Below, piece by piece: positions 35,035 through 42,541 of a stretch of 64,000 nt of DNA. This DNA is from Mucilaginibacter sabulilitoris (lineage in GTDB: Bacteria > Bacteroidota > Bacteroidia > Sphingobacteriales > Sphingobacteriaceae). Made by a program: the position numbers and the translations under genes. The stretch is from NCBI RefSeq assembly GCF_034262375.1, contig NZ_CP139558.1:1426001-1490000 (forward strand), written 5' to 3'. Each line of letters opens with the position of its first letter. The first letter of the stretch is position 1. A model generated the notes under the pieces. That model did no database searches and was not told the origin of the DNA. It saw nothing but the letters and a program-made list of their open reading frames with translations.

Positions 35035-35112
35035 GTTACGGGTAGCGAGTTACGAGTTGCGTGAGAAATATTAGTTCCCGCGACTTGTAACAGGCAACCC
35101 GAACCCCATAAC
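35035..35112. repeat. TACGGG-AGCGAG family palindromic repeat between atpA and atpG
   Basis: Left arm GTTACGGGTAGCGAGTTACG followed by AGTTGCGTGAGA, right arm TAACAGGCAACCCGAACCCC followed by ATAAC. The arms are imperfect complements. The same sequence family, in the same order, occurs in frame within leuS at 55529-55595. Confidence 0.75.
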
Positions 35113-35117
35113 AAAGA

Positions 35118-36002
35118 ATGGCTAATTTAAAAGAAGTAAGAAACAGGATATCGTCTGTAACCTCAACCCAGCAGATTACCAAGGCCATGAAAATGGTTTC
35201 GGCGGCTAAGTTGAAACGTGCTACAAATGCTATTGTACAATTGCGTCCTTATGCCAATAAGCTAAAGGAATTGCTGGCTAACCTGTCGGCAAGTTTAGAG
35301 GATGGCTCATCACCTTATCTGCAGGAGCGCGAGCCTGTGCGTGTACTGGTGGTTGTAGTATCATCAAATCGTGGCCTGGCAGGTGCTTTTAACGCGAACG
35401 TTATTAAAACGGCCAACAATCTTATTGCCGAAAAATACAGCAAGCAGTTAGCAGCAGGCAATGTTTCAATAATATCTATCGGTAAAAAGACCCAGGAATA
35501 TTACCAAAGACGCAAATACAACGTGATTGGTAACAATAACGATCTGTACCTTGACCTTAACTTTGGAAATACTTCTAAAATTACCGAAAGTATTATGGAA
35601 GGCTTTGTTAACGGTGATTTTGACCGCGTTGAGCTGGTGTATAACCACTTCAGGAACGCGGCGGTGCAATACTTAATTGCAGAGCAATTGCTGCCTGTGC
35701 CAAAGCCAGAAAAACAAGAGCAGGTAAAAACCGCTAATGTTGACTACATACTGGAGCCGTCACAAGAGGAAATCGTAGAACAGCTGATTCCTAAAAATAT
35801 TAAGATACAGTTATACCGGGCCGTTTTAGACTCAAACGCGTCTGAACATGGTGCCCGTATGACAGCTATGGATAAGGCTACCGAAAACGCGGGCGACCTG
35901 TTGAAAGCCCTTAAGCTTTCGTACAACCAGGCCCGTCAGGCAGCCATTACCACCGAGCTTACCGAAATTGTGAGCGGTGCCGCGGCATTGTCATCAAACT
36001 AA
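35118..36002 (+). CDS. atpG: ATP synthase F1 subunit gamma
   Basis: 294 residues. The N-terminal helix (EVRNRISSVTSTQQITKAMK) and C-terminal helix (ELTEIVSGAAAL) are the conserved coiled-coil rotor shaft segments; SSNRGLAGAFN is the central Rossmann-like signature. It couples rotation of the c ring to catalysis. It is the last gene of the operon: a terminator follows and the next gene is unrelated, so atpD and atpC must lie elsewhere. Confidence 0.97.
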   Translation: MANLKEVRNRISSVTSTQQITKAMKMVSAAKLKRATNAIVQLRPYANKLKELLANLSASLEDGSSPYLQEREPVRVLVVVVSSNRGLAGAFNANVIKTANNLIAEKYSKQLAAGNVSIISIGKKTQEYYQRRKYNVIGNNNDLYLDLNFGNTSKITESIMEGFVNGDFDRVELVYNHFRNAAVQYLIAEQLLPVPKPEKQEQVKTANVDYILEPSQEEIVEQLIPKNIKIQLYRAVLDSNASEHGARMTAMDKATENAGDLLKALKLSYNQARQAAITTELTEIVSGAAALSSN

Positions 36003-36023
36003 GTAGTTTATTACTTTTTATAT

Positions 36024-36057
36024 GAAACGGCTTTCTCTCAAGAGAAGGCCGTTTTTG
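36024..36057 (+). terminator. terminator of the ATP synthase operon
   Basis: AAACGGCTTTCTC and GAGAAGGCCGTTT pair around TCAA with one mismatch, followed by TTGTTT, 22 bp after the atpG stop codon. Confidence 0.85.
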
Positions 36058-36073
36058 TTTAATAAACATTTCC

Positions 36074-36110
36074 TGTCATCCTGAGCGCAGCGAAGGATCT
36101 GTTCATGAAC
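36074..36110. repeat. half copy of REP-like family B
   Basis: TGTCATCCTGAGCGCAGCGA followed by AGGATCTGTTCATGAAC corresponds to the left half of the family B elements near 61.7 and 61.8 kb. The right half is not recognisable. Confidence 0.6.
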
Positions 36111-36200
36111 TTTTAATCTGCATTGCGTCAATCCTGCCAATTATTTAATCAATTTACTTAATGATGATTACGAACGCTTTATGCCTTATATCTTTTATCA

Positions 36201-36208
36201 TACCTTTG
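36201..36208 (+). promoter_or_regulatory. candidate -7 box for the ArnT-like gene
   Basis: TACCTTTG matches TAnnTTTG and lies 24 bp before the ATG, predicting a leader of under 20 bases. There is no obvious TTG box at -33. Confidence 0.4.
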
Positions 36209-36232
36209 CCAATTCAATTTTTAACATTATAA

Positions 36233-37969
36233 ATGCAGCACAACACGTTAAATAATGCAAAGGACCCGGTAAAATACAGCCGTCCCGTTATTTATTTTTT
36301 ATTGTTGTGGACGGCGTTAAATATACTCCAGGCGGCTACCCTTGAATTGCATGCCGATGAAGCCTATTACTGGGTTTTTTCGCGCATGATGGATTGGGGC
36401 TTTTATTACCACCCGCCAATGGTGGCTGTATTTATCCGTATTGGCGATACCCTTATGCATAATGAACTCGGAGCTCGCTTAATCACCCTGCTGTCGAGCA
36501 CGCTGGCTATTTACCTGATATGGCTTATGTTGCGCCGGTATGCTGTAAGCGCCAAATGGTTTGTCCTGTTTATGGCTGGCATATTGATATTTCATGTGTA
36601 CGGCTTTACCGCCACCCCCGATGCGCCGCTGTTGTTCTTTGCCGTTTTATTTTACTTTTTTTATCAGCAATATCTTGATCATGACAGTTGGTTGCTGGCG
36701 CTGATACTGGGTGTAGTTGTGGCTTGCTTAATGTACAGTAAATATCACGGCATTTTGCTCGTCGGTTTCACCTTGCTGTCAAATCTGAAACTGCTCAAAC
36801 GGGGTTCGTTTTATTTGATAGCTGTTTTGGCCCTGGCCTTATTTGTGCCGCATATACTGTGGCAGTATCATCATAATTTCCCTGCTGTAAATTTTAATTT
36901 ATTTGAACGTAATGGCGGCGGGTTTGATATTACTTATGGCTTTACCTTCCTGGCTGCACAGTTGCTTATAGGCGGACCGCTCATTAGCTGGTTTATATTT
37001 TACAAGGCTTTTACCGCTAAAATACAGGACGCCTTTATGCGTGCCCTCATGATTAATGCCGCCGGTGTTTTTATTTTCTTTTATCTGAACACACTAAAAG
37101 TAAATGTACAGCCACATTATACGCTGATAGCCTTTGTGCCTTTGATTATGCTGGCGCTTATTAATTTAAAGCAAAAACAGTTTAGTCAAACCTGGCTTTA
37201 CCGGCTGGCGGTAGTTAACATAGTGCTCATAGTTGCTTTTAGGTTGTGTTTGGTGGCCGGGTTTTCATTCCTGAAGCAAAACGGCCAGCTGGCCAGCTAT
37301 TATGGGTTCAGGGATTGGGCAAAGGCGGTTCAGGCGAAAGCCGGGAATCATTATGTGCTGATGAAGGATGAATACCAAAATCCTTCAAAATATTGTTTTT
37401 ATACCAACTCACTAAAAGGTTTTGGGTACGATTCGCGGTTTTACCGCACCACGCAGTTTGATATGTGGCCATTTGAGGATAGCCTGCAACACACCGATGT
37501 ATATTATCTTACGCAGGATAAAATACCTAATGTATCTGTAGATAGCATCAACACGTCGGCCACCGCCGGAAAATGGTACGGAGGCTGGGTTAAAAATGCG
37601 CGTACCTATCAAAAACTGATATGTGAGACTACGCCTGTAAATATTACATCGGCGCCGGGACAACAGCAAACAGTTGGTTTAACCATTACCAATCCATATC
37701 CTTTTGCCGTTGATTTCAGTAATAAACAGGATGAACCCCATCTTACGGTTGAGGTTTGTTTTTATCTGGGTGCTGATATTGTTGAGATACAGTCGGCACC
37801 GAACGATATTTATAACCTGCCGCCTATAGCACCTGGCGGACAGACACATTATAATTTTACATTTAAAGCCCCTCAAAAAAAGGGCAGCTACGTGTTGTTT
37901 TTCTCCTGGCGAACGGATCCGTTCGCAGGGAGCAGGAACAGTGGCTTTACTAATTTGACAGTTAAATAA
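36233..37969 (+). CDS. ArnT-like membrane glycosyltransferase (GT-C, family 39/83) with C-terminal beta domain
   Basis: 578 residues. About ten to eleven membrane helices span residues 20-365. The first periplasmic loop carries LHADEAYYW, the Asp-Glu motif that positions the polyprenyl-phosphate sugar donor in GT-C enzymes, followed by YYHPPMVA. The C-terminal 100 residues are soluble and beta-rich (TVGLTITNPYPFAV, VLFFSWRTDPF) and look like an appended periplasmic beta-sandwich. The enzyme probably transfers a sugar from undecaprenyl phosphate to a cell-envelope acceptor; neither is known. It is 7 bp from the next gene, so the two are likely co-transcribed. Confidence 0.85.
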   Translation: MQHNTLNNAKDPVKYSRPVIYFLLLWTALNILQAATLELHADEAYYWVFSRMMDWGFYYHPPMVAVFIRIGDTLMHNELGARLITLLSSTLAIYLIWLMLRRYAVSAKWFVLFMAGILIFHVYGFTATPDAPLLFFAVLFYFFYQQYLDHDSWLLALILGVVVACLMYSKYHGILLVGFTLLSNLKLLKRGSFYLIAVLALALFVPHILWQYHHNFPAVNFNLFERNGGGFDITYGFTFLAAQLLIGGPLISWFIFYKAFTAKIQDAFMRALMINAAGVFIFFYLNTLKVNVQPHYTLIAFVPLIMLALINLKQKQFSQTWLYRLAVVNIVLIVAFRLCLVAGFSFLKQNGQLASYYGFRDWAKAVQAKAGNHYVLMKDEYQNPSKYCFYTNSLKGFGYDSRFYRTTQFDMWPFEDSLQHTDVYYLTQDKIPNVSVDSINTSATAGKWYGGWVKNARTYQKLICETTPVNITSAPGQQQTVGLTITNPYPFAVDFSNKQDEPHLTVEVCFYLGADIVEIQSAPNDIYNLPPIAPGGQTHYNFTFKAPQKKGSYVLFFSWRTDPFAGSRNSGFTNLTVK

Positions 37970-37976
37970 AAAAACC

Positions 37977-39002
37977 ATGTTAAAAAAACTATACCTATTA
38001 GCAATTATTACTTTTATAAGCAGTACGGCTGCTTTGGCTCAGAACAGCCTTGATATCCATTTTAACGGAATGGGGTTTCTGGATAACCGTGAGTATAAGG
38101 ATTTTGTACTGCGGTCGCGTACCTATTCGGGTGTTCGCACAGCGCTTGATCTGGGGTTGAACATTGATAGCGTGCACCACTTTATTGTGGGTGTTAACGG
38201 CATACATGAATTTGGTGCCCAACCGTATTTTTTAAAAGTTGATCCGGTAGCCTATTACAGTTATACCGGTAAAAACTGGCTGTTTAATGCCGGTGCTTTC
38301 CCGCGCGAAGGTTTGCTGAGCGATTATCCCCGTGCTTTGCTGAACGATACGCTGCGTTATTACCGTCCAAATGTTCAGGGTTTGCTTGCTCGTTATACCA
38401 ACGAGCATTTTACAGAAACCGGCTGGATTGACTGGGTAAGCCGTCAAACCGATACCGACCGTGAGCAGTTTTTATTTGGGTTTTCGGGTAAGTACCGTCC
38501 ATCGTTATTCGGCCCTTTTTATGTATCGCATTACTTTTTGCTGATGCATGATGCAGGTCCCGCGATAGCCATACCTAATGATCATATACAGGACAACGGC
38601 GGTGGTCAGATACGCTTAGGCCTTGATTTTAGCCATAAGACAATTTTAGATTCCTTAAGTATTGAGGCAGGAGGGATGATGTCATTTGAGCGCACGCGTG
38701 GTGTTGATGGTTTTCAGAAACCGGCTGGTTTTGTGGCCAGTGTTTATTTAGGCTGGCACCGGTTTGCTTTGTTTGATGAATTTTATAAAGGTCAGGGCAG
38801 CCATATTATTTACGGCGATTCGTTTTTTGAAAAGAAAACCTATAATCGCATGGATTTAATATACACTCCGTTCTTATACAAGCGTATAAAAGGACAATTT
38901 ATTTTAAGTTTGCACCAAACCCCCGGTTATTTTAGCAACCAGGAAGCGTTCAGGGTAACGTTTGATTTGGGGCGCCAAACATTAGTACGATTTAAAGATT
39001 AA
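37977..39002 (+). CDS. exported outer-membrane barrel-like protein of unknown family
   Basis: 341 residues with a signal peptide (LYLLAIITFISSTAALA, cleavage before QNS). The mature protein is dominated by alternating aromatic/polar strands (for example FIVGVNGIHEFGAQPY, VASVYLGWHRFALF, QFILSLHQTPGYF) and ends in VRFKD, consistent with a beta-barrel. I do not recognise the family. It lies between the ArnT-like gene (7 bp) and the DUF2490 gene (31 bp) on one strand, so all three may form an operon concerned with the outer membrane. Confidence 0.65.
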   Translation: MLKKLYLLAIITFISSTAALAQNSLDIHFNGMGFLDNREYKDFVLRSRTYSGVRTALDLGLNIDSVHHFIVGVNGIHEFGAQPYFLKVDPVAYYSYTGKNWLFNAGAFPREGLLSDYPRALLNDTLRYYRPNVQGLLARYTNEHFTETGWIDWVSRQTDTDREQFLFGFSGKYRPSLFGPFYVSHYFLLMHDAGPAIAIPNDHIQDNGGGQIRLGLDFSHKTILDSLSIEAGGMMSFERTRGVDGFQKPAGFVASVYLGWHRFALFDEFYKGQGSHIIYGDSFFEKKTYNRMDLIYTPFLYKRIKGQFILSLHQTPGYFSNQEAFRVTFDLGRQTLVRFKD

Positions 39003-39033
39003 TAATAATTAACCTTAACAAATACATACATCC

Positions 39034-39759
39034 ATGCAGTTGAAACAAAAATTAGCACTTCTTATTGTTTTAGTATTTATAGTGCCTGCAAAGCTGTTTG
39101 CACAGGACAACCAATTTTCGGGATGGGCAGCCCTGTTCCACACCCAGAAACTTTCTGAACACTGGGGTTATTCTTTTGACGGGCAATTTCGTTCACATGA
39201 TGAATTAAGTTATTTAAAACATACCCTGCTTCGCCCGGGAGCTAATTATTACTTTGCTAAAAACAAGGTTGCTGCGTTAGGATACGCATATATCCATACC
39301 AATGGCCGCACCGCCGATGGCGATAAAACCTTCAGGCCTGAGCACCGTATATGGCAGCAATATACTTACTCTCACAAAATGGGAAAAAGCATAGCAGTAT
39401 CGCACCGTTTTCGTTTAGAGCAGCGCTTTTTGGGTAAAACTGCATCTGACAAAAACGATCAGTATTTTGCGCAGCGTTTCAGGTATTTTGCAAGGGGCGT
39501 GATCCCTTTTAAAAATGATTCGGCAGTATTTAGCAAAGGCCCTTTCCTGGCTTTACAGAACGAAGTATTTGTAAATGTTCAGCATAAAAATAAGGTGAAC
39601 AAACACTTTTTCGACCAAAACCGCGCTTACGTAGCAGTGGGCTACCGCATCAGCAAAATGATCGATGTAGAAACCGGTTACCTTAACCAATATATTAAAC
39701 AGGCTGAAAGCTATACGCTAAATCATGTGGCGCAGCTGGCGTTTTATACAAGGTTTTAA
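39034..39759 (+). CDS. DUF2490-family outer-membrane barrel-like protein
   Basis: 241 residues. A signal peptide (LALLIVLVFIVPAKLFA, cleavage before QDN) is followed by strands typical of DUF2490: GYSFDGQFRSHDE, LRPGANYYFAKNKVAALGYAY, RPEHRIWQQY, FRLEQRFLG and the terminal GYLNQYIKQ ... LAFYTRF. The C-terminal aromatic residue fits a barrel insertion signal. The function of the family is unknown. The gene ends 9 bp before a long nested palindrome shared with the convergent head-GIN gene. Confidence 0.82.
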   Translation: MQLKQKLALLIVLVFIVPAKLFAQDNQFSGWAALFHTQKLSEHWGYSFDGQFRSHDELSYLKHTLLRPGANYYFAKNKVAALGYAYIHTNGRTADGDKTFRPEHRIWQQYTYSHKMGKSIAVSHRFRLEQRFLGKTASDKNDQYFAQRFRYFARGVIPFKNDSAVFSKGPFLALQNEVFVNVQHKNKVNKHFFDQNRAYVAVGYRISKMIDVETGYLNQYIKQAESYTLNHVAQLAFYTRF

Positions 39760-39767
39760 GGCCTCAG

Positions 39768-39896
39768 CCTCACCTAAATCCTCTCCAAAGGAGAGGACTT
39801 TAAAAAACAAAAGAGCGATAAGTTTGACTTATCGCTCTTTTGTTTTTGATTATTTGCTAATCCAGAACCCTCTCCTTTGGAGAGGGCAGGGTGAGG
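39768..39896. repeat. long inverted repeat CCTCACC...CTCTCCAAAGGAGAG...GGTGAGG
   Basis: The outer arms contain CCTCACC and CCTCTCCAAAGGAGAGGA on the left and CCCTCTCCTTTGGAGAGGGC and GGTGAGG on the right. Each arm is itself a small palindrome around CTCC(T/A)..GGAG. A perfect terminator hairpin is nested in the centre. The right arm stops one base before the stop codon of the head-GIN gene. Confidence 0.85.
39803..39847. terminator. bidirectional terminator, perfect 21 bp stem
   Basis: AAAAACAAAAGAGCGATAAG plus T pairs perfectly with its complement around a 3-base TTG loop. A and T tracts at both ends let it serve the two convergent genes. Confidence 0.92.
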
Positions 39897-39897
39897 T

Positions 39898-40635
39898 CTA
39901 CAGTCTTGAAATATCTCCGCTGCCTGCTTTGGAGCTGCTGATGTTTTTGGCACCGCCGGTGTAATGGATATCTCCCGAACCACTAACCGAGGCTTCAACT
40001 TTATCGCTGGCATTTACTACGGCGTCGCCGGAACCGGCAACGCGTACGGCGGTATTAACGGTAACCAGCTCACGGGCGGTAAAATCGCCTGAACCCACCA
40101 CGCTTACCATTGATTCATCGGCACGGCCTGAAAGCTTCATGTCACCTGAGCCTGATATTTTGCTTTCCAGCGTTTTTACACTCACTTTGCCCAACATATC
40201 GCCCGAACCGGTGATCTGTAATTTTAATGAGTTGGTAGTAATGCCGTCTTTAAAATAAATATCGCCAGAGCCGGTTACACCCACGCTGTTCAGGTCTTTA
40301 GCGGTAACATAAATTATTACTTTTTTGTTGCCCCAGTTCCAACCGCCCCAATTGGTGTCTTTTTTACTGCGTATTTTTAAAACGCCACCCTGTACCTCGG
40401 TAATAATGCGGTCTATCACATCAGATGGAGCCTCCACCTTTACCGATTCGGTGGATCCCTGGGTAATATAAACATCAAAAGAACCCGCCAGATCAACAGC
40501 ATGAAAGCCGGATAAATGACGGTCCTGCGTAGTTTGATCTATGGTTTTAACAACCGGGTTTGTTTTGGCTAAAGTATAATCGGCAGCGCCTGTTGCAAGT
40601 GCGGCGGCCAGTAGTAATGAGGTTAATAGTTTCAT
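39898..40635 (-). CDS. secreted head-GIN (DUF2807) domain protein
   Basis: 245 residues. A signal peptide (LLTSLLLAAALATGAA) precedes a short linker and a right-handed beta-helix-like DUF2807 domain. Seven GSGD motifs recur at 15-25 residue spacing (VTGSGDIYF, ITGSGDMLG, ISGSGDMKL, VVGSGDFTA, VAGSGDAVV, VSGSGDIHY, KAGSGDISRL), one per coil. The family is often called putative auto-transporter adhesin, but there is no barrel here; a periplasmic or surface role is all that can be said. The final GSGD is only two residues from the C terminus. Confidence 0.88.
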   Translation of the reverse strand: MKLLTSLLLAAALATGAADYTLAKTNPVVKTIDQTTQDRHLSGFHAVDLAGSFDVYITQGSTESVKVEAPSDVIDRIITEVQGGVLKIRSKKDTNWGGWNWGNKKVIIYVTAKDLNSVGVTGSGDIYFKDGITTNSLKLQITGSGDMLGKVSVKTLESKISGSGDMKLSGRADESMVSVVGSGDFTARELVTVNTAVRVAGSGDAVVNASDKVEASVSGSGDIHYTGGAKNISSSKAGSGDISRL

Positions 40636-40721
40636 GTTAAAGATAATTGATTGTATATAAGACGCACGTTATGGTTATAGGTTGCAGTTTTTTTGAAATA
40701 AAATTTATAAATAGTTTAGCT

Positions 40722-40815
40722 GTCATCCTGAACTTGTTTCAGTATCTCACAGGATGATTTAGTCCGTATGTTATACAACTTAGCATGTGGGATGCCGAAA
40801 CAAGTTCGGCATGAC
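40722..40815. repeat. REP-like palindromic element, family C
   Basis: GTCATCCTGAACTTGTTTCA at the left and GAAACAAGTTCGGCATGAC at the right form arms of about 30 bases with a few mismatches, separated by about 40 bases. The ends resemble family B but the arms carry AACTTGTTTC. It lies in the 214 bp gap between the head-GIN gene and the first M1 peptidase gene. Confidence 0.8.
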
Positions 40816-40849
40816 CACTTAATATAAATGATTTTTAACTTAATACAAC

Positions 40850-42520
40850 TCAATTCACCATTACCCCTATGTAATAATTAAAAGTATCTGCCTCAATATT
40901 ATCTTTGGTGGCACCGGCCAGGGTAACTGGCGTAAGGCGGGTGGTTGGGGTGATGAATGTATAGTCGCCGCCTTTTACTTTTACCCGCACCGGCATGGCA
41001 AAATCTTTAACAGCGTTGGTCCAGCGGCAAAGCGTTCTGCCGTTAAAACTGGTGAACTCCAGTATCGGGATGTTTTTATAATGAAGATACTGATCAAAAA
41101 CAGGAAACAGCTTTTTACCGCTTTGCTCGGTAATGTAGTTCACAATCTGGTCATAAGTAACGGTTTGGTGATAGAATGTTTTATTAAGGCCACGCAGTAT
41201 ACCCCGCCATTTTTCGTCATCATTAATAATAGTACGCACCATGTTTAGCAGGTTGCCGCCTTTATAATACATATCGCCCGAGCCTTCGCGGTTAACACCA
41301 TACGGGCCTACAATAGGCCGGTCGTTCTGGATAGCCATACGGGTGCCATGCACATATTCCTGCCCGGCCTGTTTGCCATAATAGGTTTCTACAAATAACG
41401 ATTCAGAATAATTGGTAAAGCTTTCATGTATCCACATATCGGCAACATCTTTGGACGTAATGTTGTTGCCAAACCATTCATGCCCGCTCTCGTGTACCAC
41501 GATAAAATCCCATTTTAAGCCCCAGCCTGTTCCTGAAAGGTCGCGGCCCAGGTAACCGTTTTTATAGTGATTGCCATAAGCGGTACCACTTTGGTGTTCC
41601 ATGCCTAAGTGGGGTGCTTCTACCAGTTTGTAGCCGTCCTCATAAAACGGATAAGGACCAAACCAATACTCAAACGATTTTAGCATTTTGGTAGCGTTTT
41701 CGTTCCACTGTTTTTTAGCCTTGTTCAGGTTATAGCTTAAAGGCCAGTAGTCCATGGTCAATTTACCTTTTTCGCCCTCGTAAGTGCCATCATAATGCAC
41801 ATAATCGCCAATATTGGCTTCAATATCATAGTTGTTGATGGGGTTGGCCACAAACCAGTCGAACCGGGTATAGCCATCCTTTAATTTAGTCACTTTGCGT
41901 AGCCTACCGTTTGATACATCCTTTAAACCTTTGGGTGCGCTGATGCTGATGAGCGCGCTATCAACCTCATCATACTGATGGTCTTTGGTTGGCCACCAGA
42001 TACTGGCCCCTACGCCCTGGCAGGCGGTAGCTACCCAGGGCTTACCTAAAGAATCGGTTGTAAATACCACGCCGCCATCCCATGGGGCGCGTTTGGCAAT
42101 GGTTGGATTACCGGAGTAAAATACGGTAAATTCATCCTTGCTGCCATTGGTTATGGTTTGGGGAAAAGTAACGAACACGGCATTAAACTCGCGGGTATAA
42201 GGAAGTTCCTGACCTTTGTAGACTATTTTTTCAATTTTAAGATTGGCGAAAAGGTCGAACTGCAGTTTGGTAAAGTCTTGCGTGGCGGTAAATTTAAACA
42301 GGTTACTGCCGCTGATGAATTTTTGGTCGATATCAAATTTAACATCAAGGTGGTAATAATTAATATCGTAACAGGTTCGTAAGGGTGATAAACTGCCCCG
42401 CAGGGTATCGGCACGGGTGAATGTCTCACGGGCAGCGCCAAGTTGAGCCTTTGCCGGTAATGAACAAACACCGATCAGCAAAAAGGAGAGTGTATAAATG
42501 TATAAGTTTTTGTTCCGCAT
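40850..42520 (-). CDS. M1-family zinc aminopeptidase-like protein, paralogue 2
   Basis: 556 residues. A signal peptide (LYIYTLSFLLIGVCSLPAKA) precedes an M1 N-terminal beta domain and a gluzincin domain: GMEHQSGTAYGN in the GxMEN position, the zinc motif HESGHEWFGNN and the third zinc ligand in WIHESFTNYSE. The catalytic Tyr candidate is in DMYYKGGNLL. The protein is short for M1 (no C-terminal helical domain), as in many secreted Bacteroidota members. It lies 21 bp after a paralogue of the same length and very similar sequence. It is predicted to trim peptides in the periplasm or outside the cell. Confidence 0.93.
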   Translation of the reverse strand: MRNKNLYIYTLSFLLIGVCSLPAKAQLGAARETFTRADTLRGSLSPLRTCYDINYYHLDVKFDIDQKFISGSNLFKFTATQDFTKLQFDLFANLKIEKIVYKGQELPYTREFNAVFVTFPQTITNGSKDEFTVFYSGNPTIAKRAPWDGGVVFTTDSLGKPWVATACQGVGASIWWPTKDHQYDEVDSALISISAPKGLKDVSNGRLRKVTKLKDGYTRFDWFVANPINNYDIEANIGDYVHYDGTYEGEKGKLTMDYWPLSYNLNKAKKQWNENATKMLKSFEYWFGPYPFYEDGYKLVEAPHLGMEHQSGTAYGNHYKNGYLGRDLSGTGWGLKWDFIVVHESGHEWFGNNITSKDVADMWIHESFTNYSESLFVETYYGKQAGQEYVHGTRMAIQNDRPIVGPYGVNREGSGDMYYKGGNLLNMVRTIINDDEKWRGILRGLNKTFYHQTVTYDQIVNYITEQSGKKLFPVFDQYLHYKNIPILEFTSFNGRTLCRWTNAVKDFAMPVRVKVKGGDYTFITPTTRLTPVTLAGATKDNIEADTFNYYIGVMVN

Positions 42521-42541
42521 GTAATTTCTGTATTGTTATTC

